A stretch of 64,000 nucleotides of DNA from Nonomuraea coxensis DSM 45129 (GCF_019397265.1 NZ_CP068985.1:4754501-4818500), one strand, 5' to 3'. Numbered from the stretch's first letter, positions 41,666 through 51,201 are shown. Numbers and translations are program-made. The notes: generated by a model from the letters alone, not told the origin.

Positions 41666-41957
41666 CGCTCAGCAACTCCTTCGCCCGGGCGATCCTGGTC
41701 TCGTCGCGCTGGTAGAACACCCACTGTTTGATCTTGGTGCCGCGCACCAGCCCGGCCTGCGACAGCACCTTCAGATGTTCGCCGCAGGTCGGCTGGCTCA
41801 CTCCGAGTTTCTGCGCGATGAACAACGAGCACACCCCGTCACGGACGAGGTCGCCGTCGCGCTGCGGCGGGAAGTGCCGTTCGGGCTCGCGCAGCCACTC
41901 CAGGATCTGCAGGCGCTTGTCGTTGGCCAGGGCTTTCACCAGGTCGACATCCAACAC
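41655..41957 (-). CDS. ArsR-type winged-helix regulator
   Basis: 100 residues. A compact winged helix: VKALANDKRLQILEWL, then FIAQKLGVSQPTCGEHLKVL as recognition helix, then LVRGTKIKQWVFYQR as wing. Cysteines at CSLF and TCGEH are candidate metal or redox sensors, but the classic ELCVCDL motif is absent. It lies upstream of and overlaps the YbaK-type gene, and is the likely regulator of that pair. The preceding 50 bp contain ATTTAGCTAAATG, a dyad (TTTAGCTAAA core) just ahead of its start, a possible own operator. Confidence 0.85.
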   Translation of the reverse strand: MLDVDLVKALANDKRLQILEWLREPERHFPPQRDGDLVRDGVCSLFIAQKLGVSQPTCGEHLKVLSQAGLVRGTKIKQWVFYQRDETRIARAKELLSGEW

Positions 41958-41973
41958 TGAGGCATTATGGCAT

Positions 41974-43065
41974 TTAGCTAAATGCCTGTCTATCGGCGCG
42001 AGCGGGCAGGGGCCCAGGGCTGAGCGATTCGGGGAAGACCACGATGAGTTCCAGCCCGCCTCCCGGACGGGGGTTCGCCCGCACCTCGGCCCCGTGCGCC
42101 TTCGCGATGGCCGCGACGATCGACAGGCCGAGCCCCGCGCCCTGTCCAGCGGTCGTGTGCAGCCGCCTGAAGGGCTCGAAGAGATCGCCGAGACGTTCCT
42201 CGGGCACGTGCGGGCCGGTGTTGCGGACCGTCAGCACCCCGCCGGAGAGCGTCACCTCGACGGTTCCGCCGGGATGGTTGTAGCGGACCGCGTTGTCGAG
42301 GAGGTTGGTCACGAGCCGGTGCAGCAGGACGGGGTCCCCGTCGACGACGAACGGCTCTGTCCGCCCCGTCACGGTCACGTCGTCCGAGCCGGTCTCCGCC
42401 AGGGCGAGCCGTACCGTCCGGTCCAGGGGCACCGGGCTTCGGTCGCTCAGGCCGTTGTCCGCCTGGGCCAGGACGAGCAGGGCGCCGATGAGGTGCTCCG
42501 CGCGACGGTTGTGGCGCAGGAGCGTGGCGCGGACCTCGCCGCAGTCCTCGGGGAGCCCGATCTCGATCGCCGCCCGCTGGACGGCCAGCGGGGTGCGCAA
42601 CTCGTGGGAGGCGTTGGCGATGAAGCGCCGCTGCCCCTCGACGGAGCGTTCGAGCCGGTCGAGCATCGCGTCGAAGGTGTCGGCCAGGTCCTTCAGCTCG
42701 TCCTTCGGGCCGGTGAGCGCGATCCGCTCGTGCAGCGTCGACAGGGACAGCCGCCGCGCGGTGGCGGTGATCCGGTGGACGGGCCGCAGGATCCGCCCGG
42801 CGACCAGCCACCCGACGGCCAGCGAGACCAGCGTCAGGATCCCCACCGTGAAGGTGGTCATCCCCCACTGGTAGCCGGTCACGTTGTTCACCAGATCGGG
42901 CAGCGGCAGCGGGCCACCCGGTGGCACCGCTCCCCTGGGCATCCGGGCGATCTGCGCCTGCAGCGCCCGCCGCAGCAGGAGGTTGACCGTGACCAGCAGC
43001 ACGACCGAGGTCAGCAGGAACAGCCCGGAGTAGATCAGGGTGAGCCGGACCCGGATCGTCGTCAC
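41974..43065 (-). CDS. Sensor histidine kinase of an OmpR-type two-component system
   Basis: 363 residues from GTG 43065, whose codon overlaps the stop of the response regulator (GTGA). There are two membrane helices (about 8-28 and 68-90) with a short external loop, a HAMP domain, then the phosphorylated His in ANASHELRTPLAVQ. The ATPase boxes are N (LVTNLLDNAVRYN), G1 (VRNTGPHVP) and G2 (GAGLGLSIVAAIAKAHG). The small loop suggests intramembrane sensing. Divergent from an ABC exporter that it probably controls. Confidence 0.93.
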   Translation of the reverse strand: MTTIRVRLTLIYSGLFLLTSVVLLVTVNLLLRRALQAQIARMPRGAVPPGGPLPLPDLVNNVTGYQWGMTTFTVGILTLVSLAVGWLVAGRILRPVHRITATARRLSLSTLHERIALTGPKDELKDLADTFDAMLDRLERSVEGQRRFIANASHELRTPLAVQRAAIEIGLPEDCGEVRATLLRHNRRAEHLIGALLVLAQADNGLSDRSPVPLDRTVRLALAETGSDDVTVTGRTEPFVVDGDPVLLHRLVTNLLDNAVRYNHPGGTVEVTLSGGVLTVRNTGPHVPEERLGDLFEPFRRLHTTAGQGAGLGLSIVAAIAKAHGAEVRANPRPGGGLELIVVFPESLSPGPLPARADRQAFS

Positions 43066-43715
43066 AGCACGTATCCGGCGCCGGGAACGGTCTGGATGCA
43101 CGGCGGGTCGCCCAGCTTGGCCCGCAGGCGGCTGATCAGGACCCGCACCACCGTCGTGAACGGGTCGGCGTTCTCGTCCCAGGCCTCTTCGAGCAGCCGT
43201 TCGGAGCTGACCACGGCGCCGTCCGCCCTCATCAGCACCTCCAGGACGGCGAACTCCTTGAGCGACAGGTGCAGGTGGCGCCCGTCCCGCGCGGCCTGCA
43301 GCCGGTGGGGGTCGAGCACGATCCCGTGCCGCGTCAGCACGGGCGGCACCGCCGACCTGCTGCGCCGCCCCAGCGCCCGCACCCGCGCGACCAGCTCGGC
43401 GTAGTCGAACGGTTTGGGCAGGTAGTCGTCGGCTCCCATCCCCAGACCGGCCACCCGCTCCGGCACCGACGACGCCGCCGTCATCATGAGGATCCGCGTA
43501 CGGCTCCCGCGCGCCACCAGCTCACGGCACACGAGGTCGCCGTGCAGCTCGGGCAGGTCCCGGTCCAGCACGAGGACGTCGTAGTCGTGCACCGACAGCC
43601 GCTCCACCGCGGCGGCCCCGTCGTAGACCACGTCGACCGCCATGGCGTGGCGGCGTAATCCCACCGCCACGAGGTCGGCCAGGTCGCGTTCGTCTTCGGC
43701 CACCAGAATGCGCAC
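43062..43715 (-). CDS. Response regulator, OmpR family
   Basis: 217 residues. The receiver domain has the acidic pair EDE near residue 8, the phospho-acceptor Asp in VLVLDRDLP (about 51) and Lys in YLPKPFDY. The C-terminal winged helix is of the OmpR type (LSLKEFAVLEVLMRADGAVV, then RVLISRLRAKLGDP and TVPGAGYVL). It is the first gene of the kinase operon and lies 117 bp from the divergent ABC exporter operon, whose promoter it probably binds. Confidence 0.95.
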   Translation of the reverse strand: MRILVAEDERDLADLVAVGLRRHAMAVDVVYDGAAAVERLSVHDYDVLVLDRDLPELHGDLVCRELVARGSRTRILMMTAASSVPERVAGLGMGADDYLPKPFDYAELVARVRALGRRSRSAVPPVLTRHGIVLDPHRLQAARDGRHLHLSLKEFAVLEVLMRADGAVVSSERLLEEAWDENADPFTTVVRVLISRLRAKLGDPPCIQTVPGAGYVL

Positions 43716-43832
43716 CAGACCTTCATACCCGTACCGGGGTTTCCGCGGCGTTAACGGATCCGTTCACGACCACGTAACCCGCTGCGGGCCACGCTGGCGG
43801 CCGTGATCAGAACCAAGGAGCAGATCCCTGAC

Positions 43833-44561
43833 ATGCCCGTCCTGAGGGCCCGCGGGCTGCGGAAGGAGTACGGCAGAGGGGAAGGACTGGTGCGCGCTGT
43901 CAACGGCGTCGATCTCGACGTCGGCGCGGGAGAGACGGTGGCGATCACGGGGCCGAGCGGCTGCGGGAAGTCGACGCTGCTGCACCTGCTCGGCGGGCTG
44001 GACCGGCCCTCGGCAGGAGAGGTGTGGCTGAACGGCCGGCGCATCGACGACCTCAGCGAGAAGGCCCTGGCCAGGACGCGGCGGACCGGCGTCAGCCACG
44101 TCTTCCAGTCCTTCCACCTCATGGAGGAGCTCACCGCCGTGGAGAACGTCGAGCTGGCGGCGCTGCTCGCCGGACGCTCGCCACGGGCCGCCCGGCGGCG
44201 CGCTGAGGAGCTTCTGGACCAGCTCGGGCTCGCCGGCCGGTCGCGGTTCCTGCCCTCCGCGCTCTCCGGGGGCCAGCGGCAGCGGGTCGCGGTCGCCCGG
44301 GCGCTGAGCAACGAGCCGCTGGTCGTCCTCGCCGACGAGCCGACGGGAAACCTGGACAGCGCCGCCACCCAGGACGTCCTCCAGCTCTTCGCGGAGCTGC
44401 GCGAGTCCGGGCAGACGCTGGTCGTCGTCACCCACGACGCCCGGATCGCGGCCGGTGCGGACCGGAGGTTCTCGATGCGTGACGGCGTGTTCGTGGACGA
44501 GGCCGGGCCGCCCGGCGGGACCGCCGGGCAGTGCGGCGCGCTCGCGGGGCGGGAGGGCTGA
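43833..44561 (+). CDS. ABC transporter ATPase (MacB/LolD-like)
   Basis: 242 residues from ATG 43833. AAGGAG lies 12 bases upstream, and a GTG at 43803 is the alternative. Walker A TGPSGCGKST, signature LSGGQRQRVAVARAL, Walker B VLADEPTGNLD and the H-loop VVTHDA are intact. NLDSAATQDVLQLF and MEELTAVENVEL are typical of the MacB/LolD group that drives FtsX-like permeases. It precedes the permease gene by 5 bases and lies opposite the two-component operon, the classical arrangement of antimicrobial peptide or envelope-stress export modules. Confidence 0.93.
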   Translation: MPVLRARGLRKEYGRGEGLVRAVNGVDLDVGAGETVAITGPSGCGKSTLLHLLGGLDRPSAGEVWLNGRRIDDLSEKALARTRRTGVSHVFQSFHLMEELTAVENVELAALLAGRSPRAARRRAEELLDQLGLAGRSRFLPSALSGGQRQRVAVARALSNEPLVVLADEPTGNLDSAATQDVLQLFAELRESGQTLVVVTHDARIAAGADRRFSMRDGVFVDEAGPPGGTAGQCGALAGREG

Positions 44562-44566
44562 TCGGC

Positions 44567-46393
44567 ATGGGACGTGTCGTCCTCGTGGTCCGCCTGGCCC
44601 TGCGGGACCTCCGGCGTCGCCGCACCGAGGCCGCGCTGCTGCTGATCGCCGTCCTGGCCGCCACCACGACGCTGACGCTCGGGCTCGTCCTGCGCGACGC
44701 GGCCGGTGACCCGTACGAGAGCACCCGGGCGGCCACCAAGGGACCTGACGTGATCGCCGCCGCCGGCGGCTCGGCCGGGCTCGCGGAGCTCGGGAGGCTG
44801 GCCGCCGCCTCCGGCGTGACGGGGCACAGCGGGCCGTACCCGGTCGTCGCGGGGAAGCTCACGGCGTCCGGCCGGACGTCGGACGTGCAGGTCGAGGGGC
44901 GCGACGCCGCTGCCGCGGCGGTCGATCAGCCCGTGGTGACGCGGGGCGGCTGGGTCGGCGACGGCGGCGTGGTGGTCGAGGCCGCCTTCGCCGACTGGCT
45001 CGCTGTAGGCGTCGGTGACCGGGTCACCCTGGGCGGCAGGTCGTTCAGGGTCGCCGGGGTCGCGGTCACCGCCGCCATGCCGCCCTACCCCGGAGCGTCC
45101 TGCGTCGTCTCCTCCGGCTGCGTCAACGGCGCGATCCCCCGCGACAGGAAGCTGCCTGCGGGGTTGCTGCACAATCCGGGGCTGGTCTGGCTCACCCGGG
45201 CGGACGCGCTGAGCCTCGCCCCGGACCGCGGCTCCCTCTCCTACGTGATGAACCTGAGGCTGGCCGACCCGGCCGAGGCCCCGGCGTTCGCCGACCGGAA
45301 CGGCGGCGGTCGCGGCGGAGCCGTGCGCCTGCAGAGCTGGCAGAGCGTCCAGGCCGACGCCACCGAGCTGGCCAGGGACTCCCAGATCCTGCTGCTGATC
45401 GGCGCCTGGCTGCTCGGCCTGCTCGCCGTGGCGAGTCTGTCGGTGCTGGCCGGCGGGCGGATGGCCGATCAGAGCAGGCGCGCCGGGCTGCTGAAGGCGG
45501 TCGGCGGCACACCGGGGCTGGTCGCCGCCGTGCTGCTCGCGGAGTACCTCCTGCCGGCCGTGGTCGCGGCCGGGGCCGGACTGGCGATCGGGGCGCTGTC
45601 CGCACCGTCGCTCATCGAGTCGAGCGCGGGCCTCGTCGGCGGCGCGGGGACGGCTCCGCTGACCTGGCCGACGGTCGCTCTTGTGACCGGGGTGGCGCTC
45701 GGCGTGGCCGTGGTGGCGACCGCTGTCCCGGCCGTGCGCGCGGCCCGTTCCAGCACCGTCAGCGCGCTGGCCGACGCGGCACGCCCGCCTCGCCGCACGG
45801 GCTGGCTGATCGCCCTCTCGGCGCGGCTGCCCGTGCCGCTGCTGCTGGCGCTGCGGGTCGCCGCCCGCCGGCCGCGACGAGTGGTGCTGGGGGTGGCCGG
45901 CATCGCGGTCACGGTCAGCGGCATCTACGTCCTGATGGTGCTCGACGCCTTCCTCGGCGACCAGCCGGGGGCCGGCGCGTACACCGACGCCCAGGTGGCG
46001 GTGCTGCGGCACGTGCTCCTCGTCTGGACGGTCGTCCTGCTCTCCCTGGCGGCGGTCAACGCCGTCGTCATCACCTGGGCGACGGTGCTCGACAACCGGC
46101 ACGCCTCGGCGGTGGCACGCGCCCTCGGCGCGACGCCCCGGGACGTGACCGTCGCCCTGGCGGCGGCGCAGGTGCTGCCCGCGTGCCTCGGCGCCGTCAT
46201 AGGGGTCTTTCCCGGAGGCTTCCTGCTGTTCGCGGCCGTCAACGCGATCGCCGGGGGCGACGCCGGCAAGGTCACGCTGCCCGCGGCCTGGCAGCTCGTC
46301 GCCCTGGTGCCGGCGACCGCGCTCGTGGTGGCGGCGCTCACCTTTGTCCCCGCTCACCTGGGCGGCCGCCGTCCCGTGACCGACGCTCTCTAG
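44567..46393 (+). CDS. FtsX-like ABC transporter permease
   Basis: 608 residues from ATG 44567. There are ten or so membrane segments in two FtsX blocks: helix 1 (AALLLIAVLAATTTLTLGL), a large external domain (about 45-270), three helices (about 275-405), then a second block from about 430 to the end. The FtsX patterns GRMADQSRRAGLLKAVGGTP and DNRHASAVARALGATPRDV are clear. It pairs with the ATPase just upstream. Such pairs extract or export lipoproteins, peptides or drugs. Confidence 0.9.
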   Translation: MGRVVLVVRLALRDLRRRRTEAALLLIAVLAATTTLTLGLVLRDAAGDPYESTRAATKGPDVIAAAGGSAGLAELGRLAAASGVTGHSGPYPVVAGKLTASGRTSDVQVEGRDAAAAAVDQPVVTRGGWVGDGGVVVEAAFADWLAVGVGDRVTLGGRSFRVAGVAVTAAMPPYPGASCVVSSGCVNGAIPRDRKLPAGLLHNPGLVWLTRADALSLAPDRGSLSYVMNLRLADPAEAPAFADRNGGGRGGAVRLQSWQSVQADATELARDSQILLLIGAWLLGLLAVASLSVLAGGRMADQSRRAGLLKAVGGTPGLVAAVLLAEYLLPAVVAAGAGLAIGALSAPSLIESSAGLVGGAGTAPLTWPTVALVTGVALGVAVVATAVPAVRAARSSTVSALADAARPPRRTGWLIALSARLPVPLLLALRVAARRPRRVVLGVAGIAVTVSGIYVLMVLDAFLGDQPGAGAYTDAQVAVLRHVLLVWTVVLLSLAAVNAVVITWATVLDNRHASAVARALGATPRDVTVALAAAQVLPACLGAVIGVFPGGFLLFAAVNAIAGGDAGKVTLPAAWQLVALVPATALVVAALTFVPAHLGGRRPVTDAL

Positions 46394-46675
46394 CGGGCTC
46401 CCCAGATATGGAGGTGCGTACTATTCTCGTCCGCGATGGCCTGGTTCGCCGACGGCGACGAGACGCTGCCCACGTTCGAGGCGGGCGCCGGGCGCGCTCG
46501 ACCTGCTGATCCGCCTCCACGACAGCGAGCACGGCATCAGCATCGCCTCGCCGGCCAGCTGCGTCAGACCGGCCGACCGCCATGACCACGACGGCTCGGA
46601 CCGAGCTGTGAGACGACGTACCCCGGGGCACCGCCGGCGAGGAGCCGCCCCGTCACGAGAGGAGTTCCCGGCGTC

Positions 46676-47083
46676 ATGGCCTCCATCCGCCACGAGATCG
46701 TGATCGACGCGTCGCCCGAGCACATCTGGGAGGTGCTGCGCGACGTCGGAGCGGTGCACGAGCGCCTGCTGCCGGGCCGTGTCGCCGGCACCCGGTTGGA
46801 GGGCGACCAGCGGTTCCTGACCTTTCCCGACGGGCACGTCATCCGCGAGCTGATCGTCGCGATCGATGACGATCGCCGCTGCCTGGCCTATTCCGTCGTC
46901 GAAGGCGCGAGACCCGCGCTCGATCACCATCACGCCTCGTTCGAGGTCCGCCCGGAGGGCGACGAGGCGGGCCGGCTGATCTGGACCACCAACGTGCTGC
47001 CGCACTCGCGAGCCGCCGAGATCCGCGTGCGCATGGAACACGGCGCCTGGGAGATGAAGCAGGCGATCGAGGCGGCCAGATGA
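46676..47083 (+). CDS. SRPBCC-domain protein
   Basis: 135 residues. The START/Bet v1-like layout is plain: beta strand IRHEIVIDASPEHIWEVLRD, helix, strands GTRLEGDQRFLTFPDG and VIRELIVAIDDDRRCLAYSVV, and the long C-terminal helix MEHGAWEMKQAIEAA. Such proteins form a pocket for lipids or polyketides. It stands alone, so its ligand is unknown. The 282 bp before it (46394-46675) hold only short degraded frames (such as a 49-codon frame at 46436) and nothing I can support. Confidence 0.85.
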   Translation: MASIRHEIVIDASPEHIWEVLRDVGAVHERLLPGRVAGTRLEGDQRFLTFPDGHVIRELIVAIDDDRRCLAYSVVEGARPALDHHHASFEVRPEGDEAGRLIWTTNVLPHSRAAEIRVRMEHGAWEMKQAIEAAR

Positions 47084-47161
47084 TCGGCTGGACCCGTCCT
47101 TGAGCGTTTCGCGTCTCAGGAAACACTGGCGAAACATGGTGTGATGTACGACACTCTCTTC

Positions 47162-47189
47162 TTAGAACTCTGTTTTAGAACAGCGTTCT
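47162..47189 (+). promoter_or_regulatory. 28-bp dyad upstream of the MFS gene
   Basis: TAGAAC (47162-47167) and GTTCTA (47184-47189) are the outer arms, CTGTT and AACAG (47169-47173, 47178-47182) the inner arms, with a single mismatched pair between them. This is a TetR/MarR-type operator 54 bp before the MFS start. The neighbouring 9-mer TAGAACTCT also occurs in the trpB promoter region at 56260. Confidence 0.65.
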
Positions 47190-47243
47190 AGGCTCCCGTG
47201 CCCGCCGTACCACCCGGGAGCGCCTAGCGCGGAGGAGAAAGAC

Positions 47244-48650
47244 ATGGTGAAGGCCGTCGCCCGCGAACGTCGCCGACTCGGATCCCCGCCGCCCGGCGGC
47301 ATCACCCCGACCGATCCCAACCCCTTCGGGTGGGGGCCGTTCGTGGTGCTGTTCATCGTGGGGATGGTCGATCGCATCGAAGCCAACCTGATGTCCGGCG
47401 TGCTGCCGCTCATCCAGGAGGAATGGGGCTTCAGCGACACCGCGGCCGGGTCCATCCCGACCGCGGCGGCGCTGGCCGCCGCGCTCGTCGCGCTGCCGGC
47501 CGGCTACCTCGCCGACCGGCGCAGCCGTACGAAGATCATCGCCTTCGTGGTCCTCATCTGGGCCCTCGCCACCCTGGGCTCCGGGCTCGCCACCGGCTTC
47601 GCCTTCTTCTACTTCACGCGGGTGCTGCTCGCCGCCGCCGAGAACATCGACAACCCCGCCGTCGGCAGCCTGCTCGCCGACTACTACCCCGCCGCGACCC
47701 GCATGCAGGTGTACGGGTGGACGCGGATGACCACGTACCTGGGCGGCGTCGGCACGCTGCTCGGCGGCGTCATCGGCCAGGCGTACGGCTGGCGGGCCGC
47801 GTTCCTGCTGATGGCGATCCCCGGAGCGCTGACCGCCGTCCTCGTGTGGCGGATGCGCGAGCCGCGGCGCGGCGAGATGGACAGGATCATGGCCGCCGCC
47901 GGGCCCTCCTCCGCGCCCGTACCACCGCCCGGCGCCCTGGAGCCGCCGCAGGCCGGTCCGCCCGAGGCCGACCCCGCCCCCACCCCCGGCGCGACCGTGA
48001 AACGGCCCTTCTGGCCGCAGGTCCGTCAGGTCCTGGCCATCCGCACCCTGGTCCTCGTCTCCCTCGGCGTGATGATCCTGACCCTCGGCCTCGGCGGCGT
48101 CTACTTCTGGCTGCCCTCCCTCATGGTCCGCGTGCTGGAGATGGAGATCGGCGTCGCCGGCAGCCTCAGCGGCGGCGTCACCATCGTCGGCGTCCTGGCC
48201 GGGACCGTGATCGGCACCCACCTCGGCAAGCGGCTGCACGGCCGGGTCAAGGGCGGCCGGCTGCTCGTCGGCGGCACGGGCATCACCGTCGGCTCGGCCG
48301 TCCTCGGCACCGCCCTGCTCATGGACTCGACCGTGGCGCTGGTGGTCCTCGTCCTGCTGGCCGTCACGATCTCCTCCACCGCGATCCCCACGTGCACGGC
48401 GTGCATCGCCGACGTCGTGGCCGCCTCCTCGCGGGGCGTCGGCTTCGCCGTCCTGCAGGTGCTGCTGACGATCGGCGCCGCCTTCGGCCCGCTCATCGTC
48501 GGCATCACCTCGGACGCGACCGGCTCCCTCCTCATGGCCATGTACGCGCTGATCGTGCCCATGATCCTCGGCGGCCTGGTGGTGCTGGCCTCGCGCGGCT
48601 CGTACGAACGGGAGGCCGCCCGCGTCCTGGAGGACGCCAGGAACTCCTGA
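47244..48650 (+). CDS. MFS transporter, spinster-like
   Basis: 468 residues, twelve membrane helices. The start VVLFIVGMVDRIEANLMSGV and the loop LPAGYLADRRSRTKI, with AENIDNPAVGSLLADYYP in helix 4-5, resemble the spinster/major facilitator lines that export lipids or drugs. A long Pro/Ala-rich cytoplasmic loop (about 215-250) splits the two halves. GGAGGAG precedes ATG 47244 by about 8 bases. Controlled presumably through the dyad at 47162 by an unlinked regulator. Confidence 0.9.
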   Translation: MVKAVARERRRLGSPPPGGITPTDPNPFGWGPFVVLFIVGMVDRIEANLMSGVLPLIQEEWGFSDTAAGSIPTAAALAAALVALPAGYLADRRSRTKIIAFVVLIWALATLGSGLATGFAFFYFTRVLLAAAENIDNPAVGSLLADYYPAATRMQVYGWTRMTTYLGGVGTLLGGVIGQAYGWRAAFLLMAIPGALTAVLVWRMREPRRGEMDRIMAAAGPSSAPVPPPGALEPPQAGPPEADPAPTPGATVKRPFWPQVRQVLAIRTLVLVSLGVMILTLGLGGVYFWLPSLMVRVLEMEIGVAGSLSGGVTIVGVLAGTVIGTHLGKRLHGRVKGGRLLVGGTGITVGSAVLGTALLMDSTVALVVLVLLAVTISSTAIPTCTACIADVVAASSRGVGFAVLQVLLTIGAAFGPLIVGITSDATGSLLMAMYALIVPMILGGLVVLASRGSYEREAARVLEDARNS

Positions 48651-48660
48651 GCCGCAGTCG

Positions 48661-49344
48661 TCACGCCCCGGGGCTCACCAGCCCGGTCCGGTAGGCGATG
48701 ACGACCAGTTGCGCGCGGTCGCGCGCGCCCAGCTTCGCCATCGCCCGGCTGACATGGGTACGGGCGGTGGCCGGGCTGAGAAACAGCTCGGCGCCGATCT
48801 CGTGGTTGCTCAGGCCCTGCCCCACCAGGGCTAGCACCTCGCGCTCGCGCTCGGTCAGCACCGCGAGCCGGTCCTCGGCGGTCCGGGCGGCTGTCCGGCG
48901 GGCGGTGAACTGGCCGATGAGGCGCCGGGTGATCCGCGGCGCGAGCAGCGCGTCCCCGGCGGCGATCACCCGGATGGCGTGCAGCAGCTCGGCCGGCCCG
49001 GCGTCCTTGAGCAGGAAGCCGCTCGCGCCGGCCTGCAGGGCGTCGAAGACGTACTCGTCGGTGTCGTAGGTGGTGAGGATGAGGACCCGGACCTGCTCCA
49101 GCCCGCGTGTCCGGGCGATCTCGGCGGTGGCCTGGATCCCGTCCATCCTGGGCATGCGGATGTCCATGAGGACGACGTCGGGGCGGGTGGCGCGGGCCCG
49201 TTCGACGGCTTCCGCGCCGTCGGTGGCCTCCCCGACCACCGTGATGCCGTCCTCCAGGTCGAGCAGGACCTTGAACCCTGACCGCACGAGACCCTCGTCG
49301 TCGGCGAGCAGCACCTTGATCGGGGGGCCGGCCGCGGCGTTCAC
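48661..49344 (-). CDS. Response regulator, NarL/LuxR family
   Basis: 227 residues. The receiver has DDEGLVRSG near residue 16, the acceptor Asp in DVVLMDIRMPRMDG (about 59) and Lys in FLLKDAGP. The LuxR-type helix-turn-helix is LTEREREVLALVGQGLSNHE and TARTHVSRAMAKLGARDRAQ. Its start overlaps the stop of the histidine kinase by 4 bases. It probably autoregulates or acts on distant genes, because its 3' neighbour (MFS) faces it. Confidence 0.95.
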   Translation of the reverse strand: MNAAAGPPIKVLLADDEGLVRSGFKVLLDLEDGITVVGEATDGAEAVERARATRPDVVLMDIRMPRMDGIQATAEIARTRGLEQVRVLILTTYDTDEYVFDALQAGASGFLLKDAGPAELLHAIRVIAAGDALLAPRITRRLIGQFTARRTAARTAEDRLAVLTEREREVLALVGQGLSNHEIGAELFLSPATARTHVSRAMAKLGARDRAQLVVIAYRTGLVSPGA

Positions 49345-50567
49345 CGGCGCGGCCCGATCGGCGCGAGGGGCAGCCTGGCTCTGACCTCGAACCCGCCGCC
49401 AGGAACCGGCCCGGCGTCGAGCTCCCCGCCGAGCAGCTGGCAGCGCTCGCGCATGCCGGCGATGCCGCGGCCGGGCTCGCCCGGCAGGCGCGGGTCCGCG
49501 GCGTCATGGCCCGGGACGGCACGGCGGCCCTCGTCGGTCACGCGGATCTCCAGTGCCTCGATCCCGGGGCGCAGCGCCACCGTCACCCGGGTCGGTCCGA
49601 CGTGCCGGACCACGTTGGTGATCGACTCCTGGACGATCCGGTAGGCGGCGCTTCCCACCGCGCTGGGCAGCGGCGCGGCGGCCGAGGTCTCCTCGACCTC
49701 GACGTCGAGCCCGGCCTCGCGCGCCTTGGCGGTCAGCTCGTCGATCTGCCCCAGCCCGGGGTACGGCCCCCGCCCGTCGTCGTCACCGCCGTCGTCGTCA
49801 CGGAGCACCCCGAGGATGGCCCGCATCTCCCGCAGCGCCCGGGAACTCGTCTGCTCGATGGCCCGCAGCGCCTCGCGCGCCACGTCCGGCCGTTTGTCGA
49901 GCACGTGCGAGGTGACGCCTGACTGGACGTTGATGATCGCTATGGCGTGCGCGACGGTGTCGTGGACCTCGCGCGCGATCCTGAGCCGTTCGGCGTTCAC
50001 CCGCGCCCGCGCCTCCTCCTCGCGGGTGCGTTCCGCCAGCTCGGCGCGTTCCTGGGCCTCGGCCGCGATGACCTGCCGGGACCTGACGGACTCGCCGAGG
50101 GCCGCGCTCATGACCGCCGCGCCGATCCGGAAGTACACCCAGCCGACGGCCGCGCGCGGCTCCAGATCGGCGGCGGCGACCAGCCAGACGACGGTGAGCA
50201 CCGAGACGCCCACGCCCGCGATCACCAGCGAGCGGCGCCCGTCGCCGTAGGCGGCCAGGGTGTAGAGGGCGACGAAGAGCCCGAGCCAGCCGGGCCCGTC
50301 AGGGAAGTCGAGGGCGTAGTACACCAGGCTGGCGAGCGCGGTGGCGAGGAACACCGGCACCGGCCACCGGCGGCGGACGGCGACGACCAGGCCGCTCACG
50401 ATCAGCAGGACGTATCCGAGGTTGCCGAGGTCGGTGAGAGGACGCTGCACCACCTCGCCCGCGTTGCGGACCATCGTGCCCTGAACCTGCGTCACGGTGA
50501 TGAAGAGCGCGAGCAACACCTCCTGCGCCGGCATCGGCGGGCGCCACGACATCACGGGGTGTTTCAT
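49341..50567 (-). CDS. Sensor histidine kinase, HisKA_3 type
   Basis: 408 residues. The N-terminal 170 or so residues hold five or six membrane helices (VLLALFITVTQ, LGNLGYVLLIVSGLVVAV, VFLATALASLVYYALDF and more) with no large sensor domain. The phospho-acceptor is His in RLRIAREVHDTVAHAIAI. The ATPase has SAAYRIVQESITNVVRH, then IRVTDEG and RGIAGMRERCQLLGG. It is the classical NarL-partner kinase of actinomycetes and is co-translated with its regulator. Confidence 0.95.
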   Translation of the reverse strand: MKHPVMSWRPPMPAQEVLLALFITVTQVQGTMVRNAGEVVQRPLTDLGNLGYVLLIVSGLVVAVRRRWPVPVFLATALASLVYYALDFPDGPGWLGLFVALYTLAAYGDGRRSLVIAGVGVSVLTVVWLVAAADLEPRAAVGWVYFRIGAAVMSAALGESVRSRQVIAAEAQERAELAERTREEEARARVNAERLRIAREVHDTVAHAIAIINVQSGVTSHVLDKRPDVAREALRAIEQTSSRALREMRAILGVLRDDDGGDDDGRGPYPGLGQIDELTAKAREAGLDVEVEETSAAAPLPSAVGSAAYRIVQESITNVVRHVGPTRVTVALRPGIEALEIRVTDEGRRAVPGHDAADPRLPGEPGRGIAGMRERCQLLGGELDAGPVPGGGFEVRARLPLAPIGPRR

Positions 50568-50770
50568 GCCGCGATCCTAGGGTTTCCGCGCCTTGAGGAC
50601 ACTTCGCCGGGTTGCGCAGCCGGCTACGACGGCGGGCGTACCGAGGCATGAGCCGGCTACGCCCGGCTGCGTAGCGGCGGCCGTCCGCTGCCGGAGGCCG
50701 TGGCCGGCTCGGCGGCGCGATGATCGAGGCCAGGCGCCAGACGCCCGTCTTCCGACCGAAGGGATCCTCG

Positions 50771-51163
50771 ATGTCCGTCCTGTTGGTGCTCGCCGCTGCC
50801 TCGCCGGTCTGTACGTCGGCGTCGGAGTGCGCGGGCCAAGGTGTCGACACCTTCCTCGGCACCCCCGAGCGGGTCTGGGCCAGCGTGGCCGCGCTGGTGG
50901 CGATCGGCGGCGTGGTCGTCGGATGGCTGGCGCTGCGTTCCGCCCGCCGTGGCGGCGGCGGGCGGGCGGGAGCCGTCGTGGCGCTGGTCGCGGGGGTGAT
51001 CGGCGGGCTCAACGGCGCGGTGAAACTGGCGGTCGCCGACGGCGGTCTCGGCACCGGCAACGGGGTGTTCGGGGCGGCCTTGGCCCTGGTGCTCGGGCTG
51101 GCCGGCGCGGTCCTGGGCCGGCTGGCCCTGGTCCGCTCCCGCCGTACCGAGCTGAGCGGCTGA
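50771..51163 (+). CDS. Small membrane protein, DUF6223-like (copy 1)
   Basis: 130 residues from ATG 50771. A signal-like first helix (MSVLLVLAAASP) is followed by three more hydrophobic helices with short loops, and it ends in a basic tail (LALVRSRRTELSG). Together with the next gene, about 40% of its residues repeat (RVWASVAALVAIGGVVVGWL resembles RLWSAVAALLGLAGIVAG), so the two are tandem paralogues. This fits the DUF6223 family of actinomycete membrane proteins of unknown function. The 5' region 50568-50770 has a repeated AGCCGGCTACG and no gene. Confidence 0.7.
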   Translation: MSVLLVLAAASPVCTSASECAGQGVDTFLGTPERVWASVAALVAIGGVVVGWLALRSARRGGGGRAGAVVALVAGVIGGLNGAVKLAVADGGLGTGNGVFGAALALVLGLAGAVLGRLALVRSRRTELSG

Positions 51164-51201
51164 CGCCGCCGGCATTTGCCGTTCGATCGAAAGGATGCTC
51201 G

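Noticed and set aside
46436-46585. 49-codon plus-strand frame before the SRPBCC gene
   Set aside because: Only the first 17 residues look protein-like, there is no ribosome site at a useful distance, and third-position bias fails after that. At most a gene remnant.
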